Source: JBMNKL01 sp050261495 (GTDB lineage Bacteria; Bacillota; Clostridia; Acetivibrionales; DTU013). Taken from it: a stretch of DNA of 19,256 bases. Location of the stretch: positions 1 to 19,256 of the forward strand of contig JBLNDI010000116.1 in the NCBI GenBank assembly GCA_050261495.1. Direction: 5' to 3'. Below are positions 1 to 8,453 of the stretch, piece by piece (positions within the stretch are counted from its first letter, which is position 1; every line of letters begins with the position of its first letter). A program made the position numbers and the translations under genes. The notes under the pieces are model-generated. The model was not told where the DNA came from. It searched no databases and saw nothing but the letters and a program-made list of their open reading frames with translations.

Positions 1-2
1 AT

Positions 3-1289
3 TTACTTGCCCATAATTTCATTTATAGTATTCTGCGCCTTCTTTGCCGCATCCTCAGGCGTGCTGGCGCCTGTTATGACCTCGTTGACCGCCAGTGAAA
101 TGGCATTTGAAATTTCCGGCCACCTTTCGTGAGGTCCTCTCGGCTGGGCGTATTGCAGCTGGTTTATAAACACTTTCATAATTGCGTCATTCGTAAACTG
201 GGTTTCGGCAACATCCTTACGCGCCGCGATATAACCGAAATCTTCGATATAGCTCTTCAGCATATTTACGTCGGCAGCAAATTTAACAAACTCCAGCGCT
301 TCATTCTCATTGTCTCCCTTGATAACGGCAAAGTTTTCTCCGCCCAGGACAGAAGCATTTTTTGCATCCTTGGGTATCAGAGCCACATTCCATTTCAGAT
401 CGGGAGCCTGTTCGCGCATGGTCGGAACCTGCCACGGGCCGTTAATCATCATGGCAATGTTCCCTGATATAAACTGATTCATCACGTCGCCCTGCGTCCA
501 GTTGATAACCTCCTTGCTCATGGAGCCGTCCTTTATCAAGTCTCCTACCAGCGTCAGGGCTTTTATGCCGTTTGGATTGTCGATTTCAAAGGAAGTTGTG
601 CCGGTAGACCACATCCAGGGCATGAAGTTAAAGGTGCCTTCCTCATTCTGCAGACAACACATGGCAAACCCAAATACACCGTTCTTCGTGGTTTTCTTCG
701 CTACATCCCTTAATTCCTCCCAGTTGGTCGGAACATTGCAATTAGCCTCTTTCAGCATGTCTTCGTTATAATAAAGCGCCAGACAGTTGCTTCCGAAAGG
801 TACCCCATACAGCCTGCCGTCAAGTTTGCACGAATTTATCGGGCCTTCATAGTATTGATCCAGCCCATCCCAATCCTTCAGCTTGTCAGTCAGGTCCGCA
901 AAAATACCCATGGCTGCATAAGAAGCATGGTCGGGACTGTCAATAATTACGATATCCGGCAATTCGGTCGATGCCGCGCCTATGGAAAGCACTTTCTTAA
1001 AGTCCGCAAATGGTATGTACCTCGCTGTTACCTCCGAGCCGCCCTGTGAGCCGTTAAACTCTTTTATAACCCTTCCCAGGGTCTGTTGATGCTTTTCCGT
1101 CTCCCAATAATACCATAGAGTAAGTTCTTTCTTCTCGCTTGCCGTTTCTTTCCCAGGGCTGGGCGTTTCCGTTTTTGAACTGCTTGTAGTACTGCCTGTC
1201 CCCGAAGATGTTTGCTTTTCCGCACATCCGGCCAGCAGCCCGATTGTCAATGCCAATACCAGGATAGCTACCAAAAACCGTTTCATCAT
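3..1289 (-). CDS. Extracellular sugar-binding lipoprotein of an ABC importer
   Basis: The 428-residue product has a short basic start, a hydrophobic run and a lipobox (LLAGC, Cys22), followed by a Ser/Thr/Lys-rich linker to about residue 55. It should be exported and lipid-anchored on the outer face of the membrane. The remainder reads as a family 1 (MalE-like) solute-binding protein: LTLWYYWE near the start of the mature domain, then a PDIVIIDS segment, a YGVPFGSNCLALYYN segment and FISGNIAMMINGPW. Such proteins deliver sugars or oligosaccharides to a membrane permease; the actual sugar cannot be read from sequence. A strong ribosome site (AGGAGG, 1294-1299) precedes tandem ATG codons, either of which could start the protein. 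It lies downstream of the YesM/YesN-type genes on the same strand, so it is probably their target. Permease genes are expected past the left edge. Family call is sure; substrate is unknown. Confidence 0.93.
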   Translation of the reverse strand: MMKRFLVAILVLALTIGLLAGCAEKQTSSGTGSTTSSSKTETPSPGKETASEKKELTLWYYWETEKHQQTLGRVIKEFNGSQGGSEVTARYIPFADFKKVLSIGAASTELPDIVIIDSPDHASYAAMGIFADLTDKLKDWDGLDQYYEGPINSCKLDGRLYGVPFGSNCLALYYNEDMLKEANCNVPTNWEELRDVAKKTTKNGVFGFAMCCLQNEEGTFNFMPWMWSTGTTSFEIDNPNGIKALTLVGDLIKDGSMSKEVINWTQGDVMNQFISGNIAMMINGPWQVPTMREQAPDLKWNVALIPKDAKNASVLGGENFAVIKGDNENEALEFVKFAADVNMLKSYIEDFGYIAARKDVAETQFTNDAIMKVFINQLQYAQPRGPHERWPEISNAISLAVNEVITGASTPEDAAKKAQNTINEIMGK

Positions 1290-1299
1290 ATTACCTCCT

Positions 1300-1332
1300 T
1301 AGGTTTTACCTACGGAAAAAATATTTTTCCAT
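1300..1332 (-). promoter_or_regulatory. Two stacked hairpins in the 5' leader of the binding-protein mRNA
   Basis: Directly upstream of the ribosome site, the minus-strand transcript can form a 5-bp hairpin with an AAA loop (TAGGT/ACCTA, 1300-1312). It is preceded by an A/T-rich hairpin whose arms are GGAAAAA and TTTTTCC (1314-1330, extendable by 2 bp). No T-tract positioned for termination follows them. They could stabilise the 5' end or set off a processed transcript, so that the binding protein is made in excess. That role is inference. Confidence 0.4.
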
Positions 1333-1462
1333 AAGCCTTGCATTGTATCTTTTCAGCTAATATTCTATAGAACCTGTACGGTAAAAAAAATTCGAAAAAA
1401 CTAATAAAAGGGGGGTAAATCCAACATAAGTTAAACAATTGTCCTGGTATACGTTCCGGAAA

Positions 1463-3007
1463 TTATTTATGCATGTTCCTGTATTCCCTTGGCGTTTGAT
1501 TTGTAATTTCCTTAAACACTTTGCAGAAATACTTCGGATCGTTATATCCTACCTTTTCCGCGATCTCATACAGTTTTACGCCTTTCCCGATCAGCAGTTC
1601 CTTGGCTTTTTTAATCCTGTATTCTTTCAAATATGTACTGAAACTAACGCCCATTTCTTTATGGAACTGCATTCCGAGGTATTCGGGAGTGATATTCAGC
1701 TTGGATGCAATTTCATTGAGCGTAATTCCCTGGTTAAAGAACTCATGTATCATGCTTTTGGCCCTCTGCACCACCAGGCTGGCAGCATTGCCTGCAGAAG
1801 ACGATTTAATAATTAAATTTATCAGCTGCCGAAGCGACTGCTCCAGTTCCCGGCATGTCCTTGACGATACGATTTCCCTTAAAACCTCCTGCTGTTCCAG
1901 GTACTCGTAGTGTATGCAGTCAATCTCTTTTGCAATATTAATAATCATCCAGCACAACCGCACGAAAGATTCTTTTATCTCCTTCGGAGAATACAACTGC
2001 CCTTTTTGAAAATAGCCTATAAATGAATTAACTTCCTTTTCCAGCCTCTTGACGTCACGCTCGCAAAGAGCCGTTCTTACCTGGTTTTCAATATTTATAG
2101 GGTAAGGCAGCGGCACGAACTGTATCCTGGTAATTTTCGGGTAAGAAATCATAATATCGCTCCCCAGAACAATGTGCCAGTCCATATATTCGCGCAGCAG
2201 ATTCAGGCTGTCTTTCATTTTGAACAAGCCGCTGAAGCAAATCCATCCGAAACAAATTTCACACGGCACACTGTTCCTGACCTGCGGCAAAACATTAATG
2301 CCGAACCAGCGCTCTGCCGCATGCAATTCCGGGAATTTATAAATAATAATCAGCAATTCGCTGTTTTGCGGCAATTCCAGCAGGCAATATCCCAAATCAT
2401 TTCTTTCTTTTAAAATCGAATGTATGCTTTTTGCCGCTTTGTCCCTGCATTGAGCATAGCTATCCCCCAGGTATGCAATTACGGCAATAAAGTCCCCGTC
2501 TGCATCCACGCCATGGGTGTCCTTTAAATAACGCGTCCATTCCCCGCCAGGCCGTATATCGCTCAAGATAACATTGTTAAATATGTTTTCAAGCGAATGA
2601 AGCATTTCAGGATGATTTGCCCTATTTTGCCTCCTCCATTCCACCTGGTTCTCGATATTTTTCAATGATTGCATAAGCTCGCCGACAGAAACCGGTTTCA
2701 GCAAATACTCGCTTACGCCAAGCTTTATTGCCTGCCGGGCATATGCGAATTCGGAATATGCGCTTAGTATAATCACATCAGCTGTTATTCCCTGCTGTTT
2801 CAACCGAGATATCATCTCAATGCCGTCCATGTCAGGCATTTTTATATCGGTAATCACCAAGTCCGGTTTTCTATCCCTGATGACAGCTAGTCCTTCCACG
2901 CCGTTTTCCGCTTCCCCGACAACTTCATAGTTCTTATTGATCTTTTTGATTAGTTTTGCGATTCCTTCACGTATCCTGATTTCATCTTCCACGATCACGA
3001 TTTTCAT
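1463..3007 (-). CDS. YesN-like response regulator with AraC-type DNA-binding domain
   Basis: The product has 514 residues. Residues 1-120 form a receiver domain with acidic residues ED at 7-8, the phosphoacceptor Asp54 (VITDIKMPD) and the conserved Lys104 (YLLKP). A long middle region (about 120-405) has no recognisable motif, as is usual for the YesN group. The last ~100 residues are an AraC/XylS double helix-turn-helix, including LNEIASKLNITPEYLG and the signature VGYNDPKYFCKVFKE, ending PREYRNMHK. It should bind direct-repeat sites when phosphorylated. The start has a good ribosome site (AAGGTGAT) and lies 11 bases after the kinase stop codon, so the two are co-transcribed. The kinase is its evident partner and the binding-protein gene downstream its likely target. 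It could answer to carbohydrates or cell-envelope signals; the sequence does not say which. Confidence 0.95.
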   Translation of the reverse strand: MKIVIVEDEIRIREGIAKLIKKINKNYEVVGEAENGVEGLAVIRDRKPDLVITDIKMPDMDGIEMISRLKQQGITADVIILSAYSEFAYARQAIKLGVSEYLLKPVSVGELMQSLKNIENQVEWRRQNRANHPEMLHSLENIFNNVILSDIRPGGEWTRYLKDTHGVDADGDFIAVIAYLGDSYAQCRDKAAKSIHSILKERNDLGYCLLELPQNSELLIIIYKFPELHAAERWFGINVLPQVRNSVPCEICFGWICFSGLFKMKDSLNLLREYMDWHIVLGSDIMISYPKITRIQFVPLPYPINIENQVRTALCERDVKRLEKEVNSFIGYFQKGQLYSPKEIKESFVRLCWMIINIAKEIDCIHYEYLEQQEVLREIVSSRTCRELEQSLRQLINLIIKSSSAGNAASLVVQRAKSMIHEFFNQGITLNEIASKLNITPEYLGMQFHKEMGVSFSTYLKEYRIKKAKELLIGKGVKLYEIAEKVGYNDPKYFCKVFKEITNQTPREYRNMHK

Positions 3008-3018
3008 AATATCACCTT

Positions 3019-4962
3019 TTACTGTTTCGGAATTTCTATAAAAATTGTCGTACCTTCGCCCGGCTCGCTTTGAAACCGTACGCCGGATTTGTCTCCGTAA
3101 TACAGTTTCAGCCGTCCGACTGCGTTCCTTATGCCAATGTAGCTTTTTTCATCGCTGTTTATGTAAATATCGTTGTTGAGCTGCTCTGTCATTTCCCTTC
3201 TCATCCCTTTTCCGTTGTCTTTAATTATAATTTCGATTGTCTCAGGCTTTTCTTTCATTTCGATAACCAGTTCATGCCTGGACTTGACGCCTTCAAAACC
3301 ATGTAAAATTGCGTTTTCCACGAATGGCTGGAATAGCAGTTTATGAATATGGAATCCCAACACGTTCGGATCGATATGCAGTTTGCACTCAAACATATTC
3401 TTTAACCGGATCTGCTGCAAAAACACGTATTGTTTCAACCACTCCACTTCCTGCCTTATTTCAACCATGCTGTTGCTTTTATCTATCCCGTATCTTAAAA
3501 TCCTGCCTAATGAACTTATTGTATTGCTGATTTCGTACTGCTCCCTCTCAATTGCCATCCAGTTGATTGTATCCAGTATGTTGTAAAGAAAATGCGGGTT
3601 AATCTGGGCCTCCAGGGCTGCGATTTCCGCATTTTTCTGTTTTATGCCCGCCATTCTTACTTCTTCAAGCAATTCGTTGATTTTGCCCATCATGTGGTTG
3701 AACTGCTCCGCTATCGTTATAAACTCGATCGACATATTTTCGTACTCTTCCATGCGAAATGACAGTTCGCCTCTCTCTGCAATTTTCATAGCTTTTATTA
3801 TCCTTCTTATCGAACCGGTGAGGCGGTTTGTAATGAGAATTATTAGGGCAATCAGCGTCAGGCCCGAGAAAATAACCACCAATACGGTTATCTTTTGCTG
3901 GTCTGCTATTCTCCTGAACATCTCGCTTCGATCAGTTGCATTTATAATATTCCAACCCAGTTTTTCGTCCCACAGCACATGAACCGTAATGTGTTCCCCT
4001 GCAAGAATGTTGCTGTCGCTGATAAGCTGTTTATAGCCGTCTATTTGTTCCCGTTCCGGGGAGGAAATATCAGCCGCGGCCAGGCCGATTTTCGTCTTGT
4101 CGGGAAAAGATACGATTTTCCCCTCGCTATCCACGATGAAGTTCACACTTTTGCTTTTTCCGCTTCCCTTGGCATTTAAGTCTTCGTTGCACACCTCGTC
4201 CAATAGTTTTTCATCGATACTTAGAATAATGACCCCGCTTTTTTTCGAAATATTCCTGTAATCAATGATTCTGTGCGCCATATGAAAAAGATAATAGGGC
4301 TGCAATGAAAACTCCGAAGCAAAACGCGTCGACAGAATAGTGGTTTTATTTGTTGAAATAATTTTTTGATACAGTTGGTCCTGGCTGATCCCAATCGTAT
4401 CCATCCATGCATTTCTTGCGGTGGAAGTGGCGAGCTTGTCGTAGAACACGATTTCACCGCAGTCCGTCATAACCGTTATGGATTGTATATGCGGCTTTAC
4501 GTTGGCCAATCCGTGCAAATTGCGGCGAAGCTGATTAACATTAACTTCAACGTCCTGGCCGGCATTGATTTTGTCTACCAATTCCACAATATTGTCGTTC
4601 GTATACATCTGGTAGAGGATATCCTCGTAGGATGACAACACTGTTCCGATACTTTTTTGGGTTTGCACCAGGTTAATGTCTACCAATTCGTCCACATTGC
4701 TTTGTATGATTGCCACTATGTTATAATATAAAACTAATTGAATTATGATGACGGGGACAATTGAAACTGCGTAAAAGGCCACAATCAGTTTGAACCTGAA
4801 ACTCTTTCTTTGGATTTGGGCTTTATCATTAAGTTTTCTTATTATGTTTCCCCAGCGGCTGAATATATTTATTGACGATATTTTTCTCAAGCTTTGATTC
4901 CTTCTTTCCTTTTGCCTTGCGTCGAGGATAAGTGCTTCAACAAGTTCCGTGTAGAAGGGCAT
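3019..4962 (-). CDS. YesM-like membrane sensor histidine kinase
   Basis: The product is 647 residues from the ATG. A cytoplasmic N-terminal tail precedes membrane segment 1 (about 59-81), an extracellular sensor domain of roughly 275 residues, membrane segment 2 (about 357-379) and a HAMP linker (380-432). Then come the His_kinase region with His457 in QINPHFLYN, the N box QPFVENAILHG (545-555) and the ATP-lid motifs DNGKGM (582-587) and GIRN (610-613). This order is typical of LytS/YesM-type kinases that sense sugars or envelope stress. The ATG at 4962 has only a weak ribosome site. An in-frame TTG at 4890 (residue 25) has AGAAGGA about 8 bases upstream and would give a 623-residue protein whose short tail looks more usual for the family, so the start is uncertain. 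It forms an operon with the response regulator. A promoter is visible at 5033-5062. Confidence 0.95.
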   Translation of the reverse strand: MPFYTELVEALILDARQKERRNQSLRKISSINIFSRWGNIIRKLNDKAQIQRKSFRFKLIVAFYAVSIVPVIIIQLVLYYNIVAIIQSNVDELVDINLVQTQKSIGTVLSSYEDILYQMYTNDNIVELVDKINAGQDVEVNVNQLRRNLHGLANVKPHIQSITVMTDCGEIVFYDKLATSTARNAWMDTIGISQDQLYQKIISTNKTTILSTRFASEFSLQPYYLFHMAHRIIDYRNISKKSGVIILSIDEKLLDEVCNEDLNAKGSGKSKSVNFIVDSEGKIVSFPDKTKIGLAAADISSPEREQIDGYKQLISDSNILAGEHITVHVLWDEKLGWNIINATDRSEMFRRIADQQKITVLVVIFSGLTLIALIILITNRLTGSIRRIIKAMKIAERGELSFRMEEYENMSIEFITIAEQFNHMMGKINELLEEVRMAGIKQKNAEIAALEAQINPHFLYNILDTINWMAIEREQYEISNTISSLGRILRYGIDKSNSMVEIRQEVEWLKQYVFLQQIRLKNMFECKLHIDPNVLGFHIHKLLFQPFVENAILHGFEGVKSRHELVIEMKEKPETIEIIIKDNGKGMRREMTEQLNNDIYINSDEKSYIGIRNAVGRLKLYYGDKSGVRFQSEPGEGTTIFIEIPKQ

Positions 4963-5004
4963 GATCTTTTGAATGATTAATTAACCAAGACTCTGATTGC
5001 AATT

Positions 5005-5087
5005 TTAGATATTTGAATTGTCTAACGCTTGAATTATAACTTAAATACAGTTATTAATTCAATACCGACAATTAGATATTAGAATTG
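5005..5087. repeat. 16-bp direct repeat pair flanking the kinase-operon promoter
   Basis: TTAGATATTTGAATTG (5005-5020) and TTAGATATTAGAATTG (5072-5087) differ at one base and are 67 bases apart start to start. The second copy lies just upstream of the -35 box, the first just downstream of the predicted transcription start. The second copy also sits inside an imperfect dyad with arms AATACC (5061-5066) and GGTATT (5087-5092). AraC-type regulators bind direct repeats, so autoregulation by the YesN-like protein is one reading. The region is AT-rich, which weakens the case. Confidence 0.5.
5033..5062 (-). promoter_or_regulatory. Sigma-A promoter for the kinase/regulator operon
   Basis: On the minus strand, TTGAAT (5057-5062) and a consensus TATAAT (5033-5038) are separated by 18 bases. 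The predicted start near 5026 leaves about 64 bases of leader before the ATG at 4962. A pair of near-identical 16-base repeats flanks the promoter. Confidence 0.65.
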
Positions 5088-5099
5088 GTATTTTGCCTT

Positions 5100-6479
5100 T
5101 CAATCCCTGCCGCTGACAGCAGCCTGCAGAATTCTTCCGGCGACGGCGCCGGCGACCTTGCTCCCGGAACCGCTATTTTCGATTACGACAACAAATGCCA
5201 GGGGATAATCGTCCCTATCCAGGAACCCGGCAAACCATGAATGGGGTTTAACACTCTCTCCTACTTCCGCTGTTCCGGATTTCGCGCAAAGCTCAAGACC
5301 TTTGAAGTTTCCTTCTCCGTATGTTTTTATAACATTGTTTCTCATCATCGCCCGAAGCTTTTCGGCTGTTTGGGCGTCAAGGATACGCTTCTCCTCCCTG
5401 GGGCGCGCGGCATATGAAAATATGCCGTCTTCCCCGCCTTCGGCCAGTATGCCTGGCGTCACACGGACACCGCCATTTGCAATCGCACCGGCGAAAGCCA
5501 TGACATTAAGCGGATTTGCAGTTATGGTGGATTGGCCTATACCAGCCCAAATTTGGTCTGCACCACTTGCGCCGGATATACTCGCAGAGCCCGCCGCGGC
5601 AGTGATGCCGTCAACATTCAGGCTTGAATTGAACCCCAACATATCGGCATACTTTTGCAGCTTATCGCCGCCAAGTTCGGTTGTAATCAATGCAAAAGCG
5701 ACATTGCACGAATCGGCCAGCGCCTGTTCGAGCGTCACGCTGCCGTGGGCTTCCGGGCAAGTCACCATCACCCCGTCAATGTTCAGCTTTCCTTCACATT
5801 GATAAACCTTGCCGTCGATGCCGTCTATATTTTCAATGGCCGCGGCTGCCGTCACCAGCTTGAACACGGAACCCGGGGTATACGCCGATGAAAGGAGACG
5901 GTTGATATATACTCCCTCGTACTTCCCGCTATTGCCGTCAACATCGGGAGGGTTTTCAGGATCGAAGGAAGGCGAGCTGACCATGCAAATGATTTCTCCA
6001 GTCTTATAGTTGTATATGCCCACTGTCCCCTTGCGTCCTCTCATTTCCCTGTATGCCTTCGCGCACAGTTCGGCGTCGAGAGTCAGCGTAATGCTGCCCG
6101 CTGTGCCTGAAAGCCAATCAGGGCGGTATGTTCCGTTGACCGGATCCCAGCCGCTGAGCTTGTCTTTGAATACCACCCGCGCGCCCGTCGCCACATTCCC
6201 GTGCAGGTCGCCGACCGCATGCATTACGGCCGTTCGCACTTCCTTGTTTTTATTATATTTTATCGAGTCCTTGTCTACCTGGAAAAGAATGCTGCCCGAA
6301 TGGTCATAAATCGTTCCCGGCGCAATCGGGACCCCTTTTGCGTACAAATGCTTGTTAGCCGGGTAATGCGCCCATTCCGGGGCCTTGACAATATATTTCA
6401 CTATGAAAGCGACGAGCCCGGAAACCATCAATAATATGAGCGCCAGCAACACGGCGGCTCGTTTTAGCAAAAGCTTCAT
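5100..6479 (-). CDS. Short class B penicillin-binding protein (peptidoglycan transpeptidase)
   Basis: The 459-residue product has one N-terminal membrane anchor (about 8-30) and an external catalytic domain. The active-site motifs are in order: SVFK (Ser204-Lys207, within TPGSVFKL), SCN (257-259, in the S-x-N position) and KSG (400-402, in place of the commoner KTG). It cross-links peptidoglycan by acting on D-Ala-D-Ala stem peptides. It lacks the large dimerisation module of long PBP2/PBP3 proteins, so it resembles the PbpA type that is encoded beside RodA/FtsW in Gram-positive bacteria. The ATG follows the stop codon of the FHA-FtsW gene by 1 base, with AAGGGA as ribosome site, so translation is probably coupled and the two proteins should form one polymerase/transpeptidase complex. 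Whether it serves elongation, division or sporulation cannot be told from sequence. Confidence 0.92.
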   Translation of the reverse strand: MKLLLKRAAVLLALILLMVSGLVAFIVKYIVKAPEWAHYPANKHLYAKGVPIAPGTIYDHSGSILFQVDKDSIKYNKNKEVRTAVMHAVGDLHGNVATGARVVFKDKLSGWDPVNGTYRPDWLSGTAGSITLTLDAELCAKAYREMRGRKGTVGIYNYKTGEIICMVSSPSFDPENPPDVDGNSGKYEGVYINRLLSSAYTPGSVFKLVTAAAAIENIDGIDGKVYQCEGKLNIDGVMVTCPEAHGSVTLEQALADSCNVAFALITTELGGDKLQKYADMLGFNSSLNVDGITAAAGSASISGASGADQIWAGIGQSTITANPLNVMAFAGAIANGGVRVTPGILAEGGEDGIFSYAARPREEKRILDAQTAEKLRAMMRNNVIKTYGEGNFKGLELCAKSGTAEVGESVKPHSWFAGFLDRDDYPLAFVVVIENSGSGSKVAGAVAGRILQAAVSGRD

Positions 6480-6480
6480 C

Positions 6481-8226
6481 CTAATTCCCTTTCTTTACTG
6501 CGGTATCCGTCTTAACGGCAGTATTCGGCTCTATCCTCACGCTGTCGTCCGCGGATTTGATAAATGCCAGGAGCCCCCATGAAGCGATCATGGAAGAGCC
6601 TCCGTTGGAGATAAAGGGTATCGTCACCCCGGTCAGCGGAAGCATATCAAGAGAGCCAAATACATTAAGCCCTGTCTGCACCAGGAAAATTGAAGCCGCT
6701 CCGCACGCAGCAATGGCGTAGAACGCCGAACGGCAGTTTTTCGTAAGAAGCACCGCGTAAATTGCAAAAAATACAATAATGAAAATAGCCATAAGCGCAA
6801 CCAGCAATCCCCACTCCTCGCACAGCATGCCGAATACCAGGTCGGTATCTGCCGCCGCGACATTATCAAGATACCCGTTCCCGCCGCCGACTCCAAAAAG
6901 GCCGCCGCTTGCAACCGCAATCATTGTACGCGTTTGCTGGTAGCCGGAAGAATTCGCGTATTCCCATGCATGGCCCCATGATGCAAAACGGGAGGCAATG
7001 TACGGCATGAACGATACGGCCGCTACGGCTCCGATCACGGCTCCCGACGATATCAGCGCGATAGTCCGCACATCTCCCGAACGCATAAATGCAATAACAA
7101 TAAACGTGCCAAAGAATACCACCGCCGTGCCGAAATCCCTTATCAGCACCAGCGCCAGGATGCATGCGCCCGAAAAACCTATAAAGGCGGTCATATTGCG
7201 TGTAGTGAGAAGCCTGTCCAGTGTTGCCGTACCGGCAATCACAAAAGCCACCTTTACAAACTCCAGCGGCTGGAACGTTATAAACCCGAGGTTGATCCAG
7301 TTTTTCGCGCCGAAACGGGTTTCTCCGAAGGCCAGGTTTAAAACAAGCAAAACCAGCGCGCCTGCCGCAAGGACATATTTTAATATCCGGGCGCGCCCGA
7401 AATCGCGTATAAGCAATCCAAACGCCACATACACAGCCATGCCCGCAACAATTGATATGAGTTGCTTATATAGCGATCCGGGAGACGCCGACGCGACAAC
7501 TGCCAGGTTTAAACCGCACAGAAAACAGCACAGCAATTCAAGCTCGCAACGTTTCCTGCCACGCAGGCGCATGATGAGAATAAGCAGGCATTCGGCAAGA
7601 ATGAACAAAGCAAATGTCAACGGCGACGCCGGATCAATTCCGCTTCCCATTGAAACGCAGAGCTGTATGCCCGCAAGGATTTGGAAAATAAGAATTAATA
7701 TTAGCGTCACGCCGGACTTGATGTTGTACCCGGCGGAGGAATCCGCGCTGTTGACGTTTTCCCTCCATGTCCCCGGCGCTTCTGCATCGGGCGGAACCAG
7801 CACCATTTTCAATCCCGCTAGGGAAATCTCATCCCCATACTTCACAACCCCGGATTTTTCAACCTTGACCCCGTTTACCGCCACGCCGCTCTTGGACCCC
7901 ATGTCCGCAATCATCCATGTCCCGTTTCTGTACATAAGCACGGCATGGTTCCTGGATGCAAAAACCAGGTTTATCACAACATCGGAAAGTTTGCTCCTTC
8001 CGATCGAATTTTCCCAATGATAAAGGGGCATTCTTGATCCGTCCTCAATATCAAGATACCCCCATACTGTTTTTCTTTTCTTGACCTGCGAAAGCGGCAG
8101 AACACATCGTGAAAAGATGACGGCCGCCAATAGCGGGAATATCCATCTTGCTGCCAGGGTATAATATCCCGAAACTCCTAAAAACCAATCCCAGAATATT
8201 CGCAAGTATTCCATATAAGCAACCAT
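6481..8226 (-). CDS. FHA domain fused to an FtsW/RodA/SpoVE-family glycan polymerase
   Basis: The 581-residue product starts with a membrane segment (about 21-47), then a cytoplasmic FHA domain (about 55-145) with the hallmark GRS (76-78), SRNHAVL (91-97) and VNG (117-119) residues that read phosphothreonine. From about 170 the protein is a multi-span SEDS polymerase with GAKNWINLGFITFQPLEF, RDFGTAVVFFG, an EEWG segment and the C-terminal GVTIPFISNGGSS. SEDS proteins polymerise lipid II into glycan strands. The usual QPSE motif reads QPLE here. The FHA domain suggests control by a Ser/Thr kinase of the PASTA/PknB type, as known for mycobacterial FhaB-RodA-PbpA, where the FHA protein is a separate gene. 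The ATG has AAGGA about 8 bases upstream. It is followed after 1 base by its partner transpeptidase gene. Confidence 0.93.
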   Translation of the reverse strand: MVAYMEYLRIFWDWFLGVSGYYTLAARWIFPLLAAVIFSRCVLPLSQVKKRKTVWGYLDIEDGSRMPLYHWENSIGRSKLSDVVINLVFASRNHAVLMYRNGTWMIADMGSKSGVAVNGVKVEKSGVVKYGDEISLAGLKMVLVPPDAEAPGTWRENVNSADSSAGYNIKSGVTLILILIFQILAGIQLCVSMGSGIDPASPLTFALFILAECLLILIMRLRGRKRCELELLCCFLCGLNLAVVASASPGSLYKQLISIVAGMAVYVAFGLLIRDFGRARILKYVLAAGALVLLVLNLAFGETRFGAKNWINLGFITFQPLEFVKVAFVIAGTATLDRLLTTRNMTAFIGFSGACILALVLIRDFGTAVVFFGTFIVIAFMRSGDVRTIALISSGAVIGAVAAVSFMPYIASRFASWGHAWEYANSSGYQQTRTMIAVASGGLFGVGGGNGYLDNVAAADTDLVFGMLCEEWGLLVALMAIFIIVFFAIYAVLLTKNCRSAFYAIAACGAASIFLVQTGLNVFGSLDMLPLTGVTIPFISNGGSSMIASWGLLAFIKSADDSVRIEPNTAVKTDTAVKKGN

Positions 8227-8278
8227 GAATCCGTCCTTTTTGCCGGTCTGACAATTATTATCCTTATGTTATATAATC

Positions 8279-8307
8279 CATATACGTCCGTAGTTTCGAT
8301 TTACCAA
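8279..8307 (-). promoter_or_regulatory. Possible promoter of the FHA-FtsW / PBP operon
   Basis: On the minus strand, TTGGTA (8302-8307) and TATATG (8279-8284) are 17 bases apart, about 50 bases upstream of the ATG at 8226. The -10 box is a weak match, so this is tentative. The rest of 8227-8367 shows no gene. Confidence 0.3.
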
Positions 8308-8367
8308 TAAAAAAGACGAGCGTTTTTGGCAAAAAGTTTCATGCATCCTCCCGGACGCCGCCGAATT

Positions 8368-8406
8368 GAAAAAAGAAACGGGCAACTTGTGAAAACAAAC
8401 TGCCCG
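8368..8406 (-). terminator. Intrinsic terminator of araA
   Basis: On the minus strand the transcript forms an 11-bp stem (CGGGCAGTTTG / CAAGTTGCCCG, two G.T wobbles, 6-base loop, 8379-8406), followed by TTTCTTTTTTC. It lies 47 bases past the araA stop codon and separates araA from the cell-wall genes. Confidence 0.85.
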
Positions 8407-8453
8407 CTCGAGCTCCTCCGCATATTCCGCGGAGCTTGCTGTTTCATCTTTTG

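Noticed and set aside
5061..5092. Imperfect dyad AATACC/GGTATT as a terminator for the PBP gene
   Set aside because: It has a 3-base bulge and no T-tract after it; an operator role is more likely, so no terminator is claimed there.
6998..8020. 340-codon open frame on the plus strand opposite the FHA-FtsW gene
   Set aside because: It is the antisense shadow of a clear membrane protein gene: low complexity, Pro/Ser/Thr-rich, no recognisable motif and no ribosome site.
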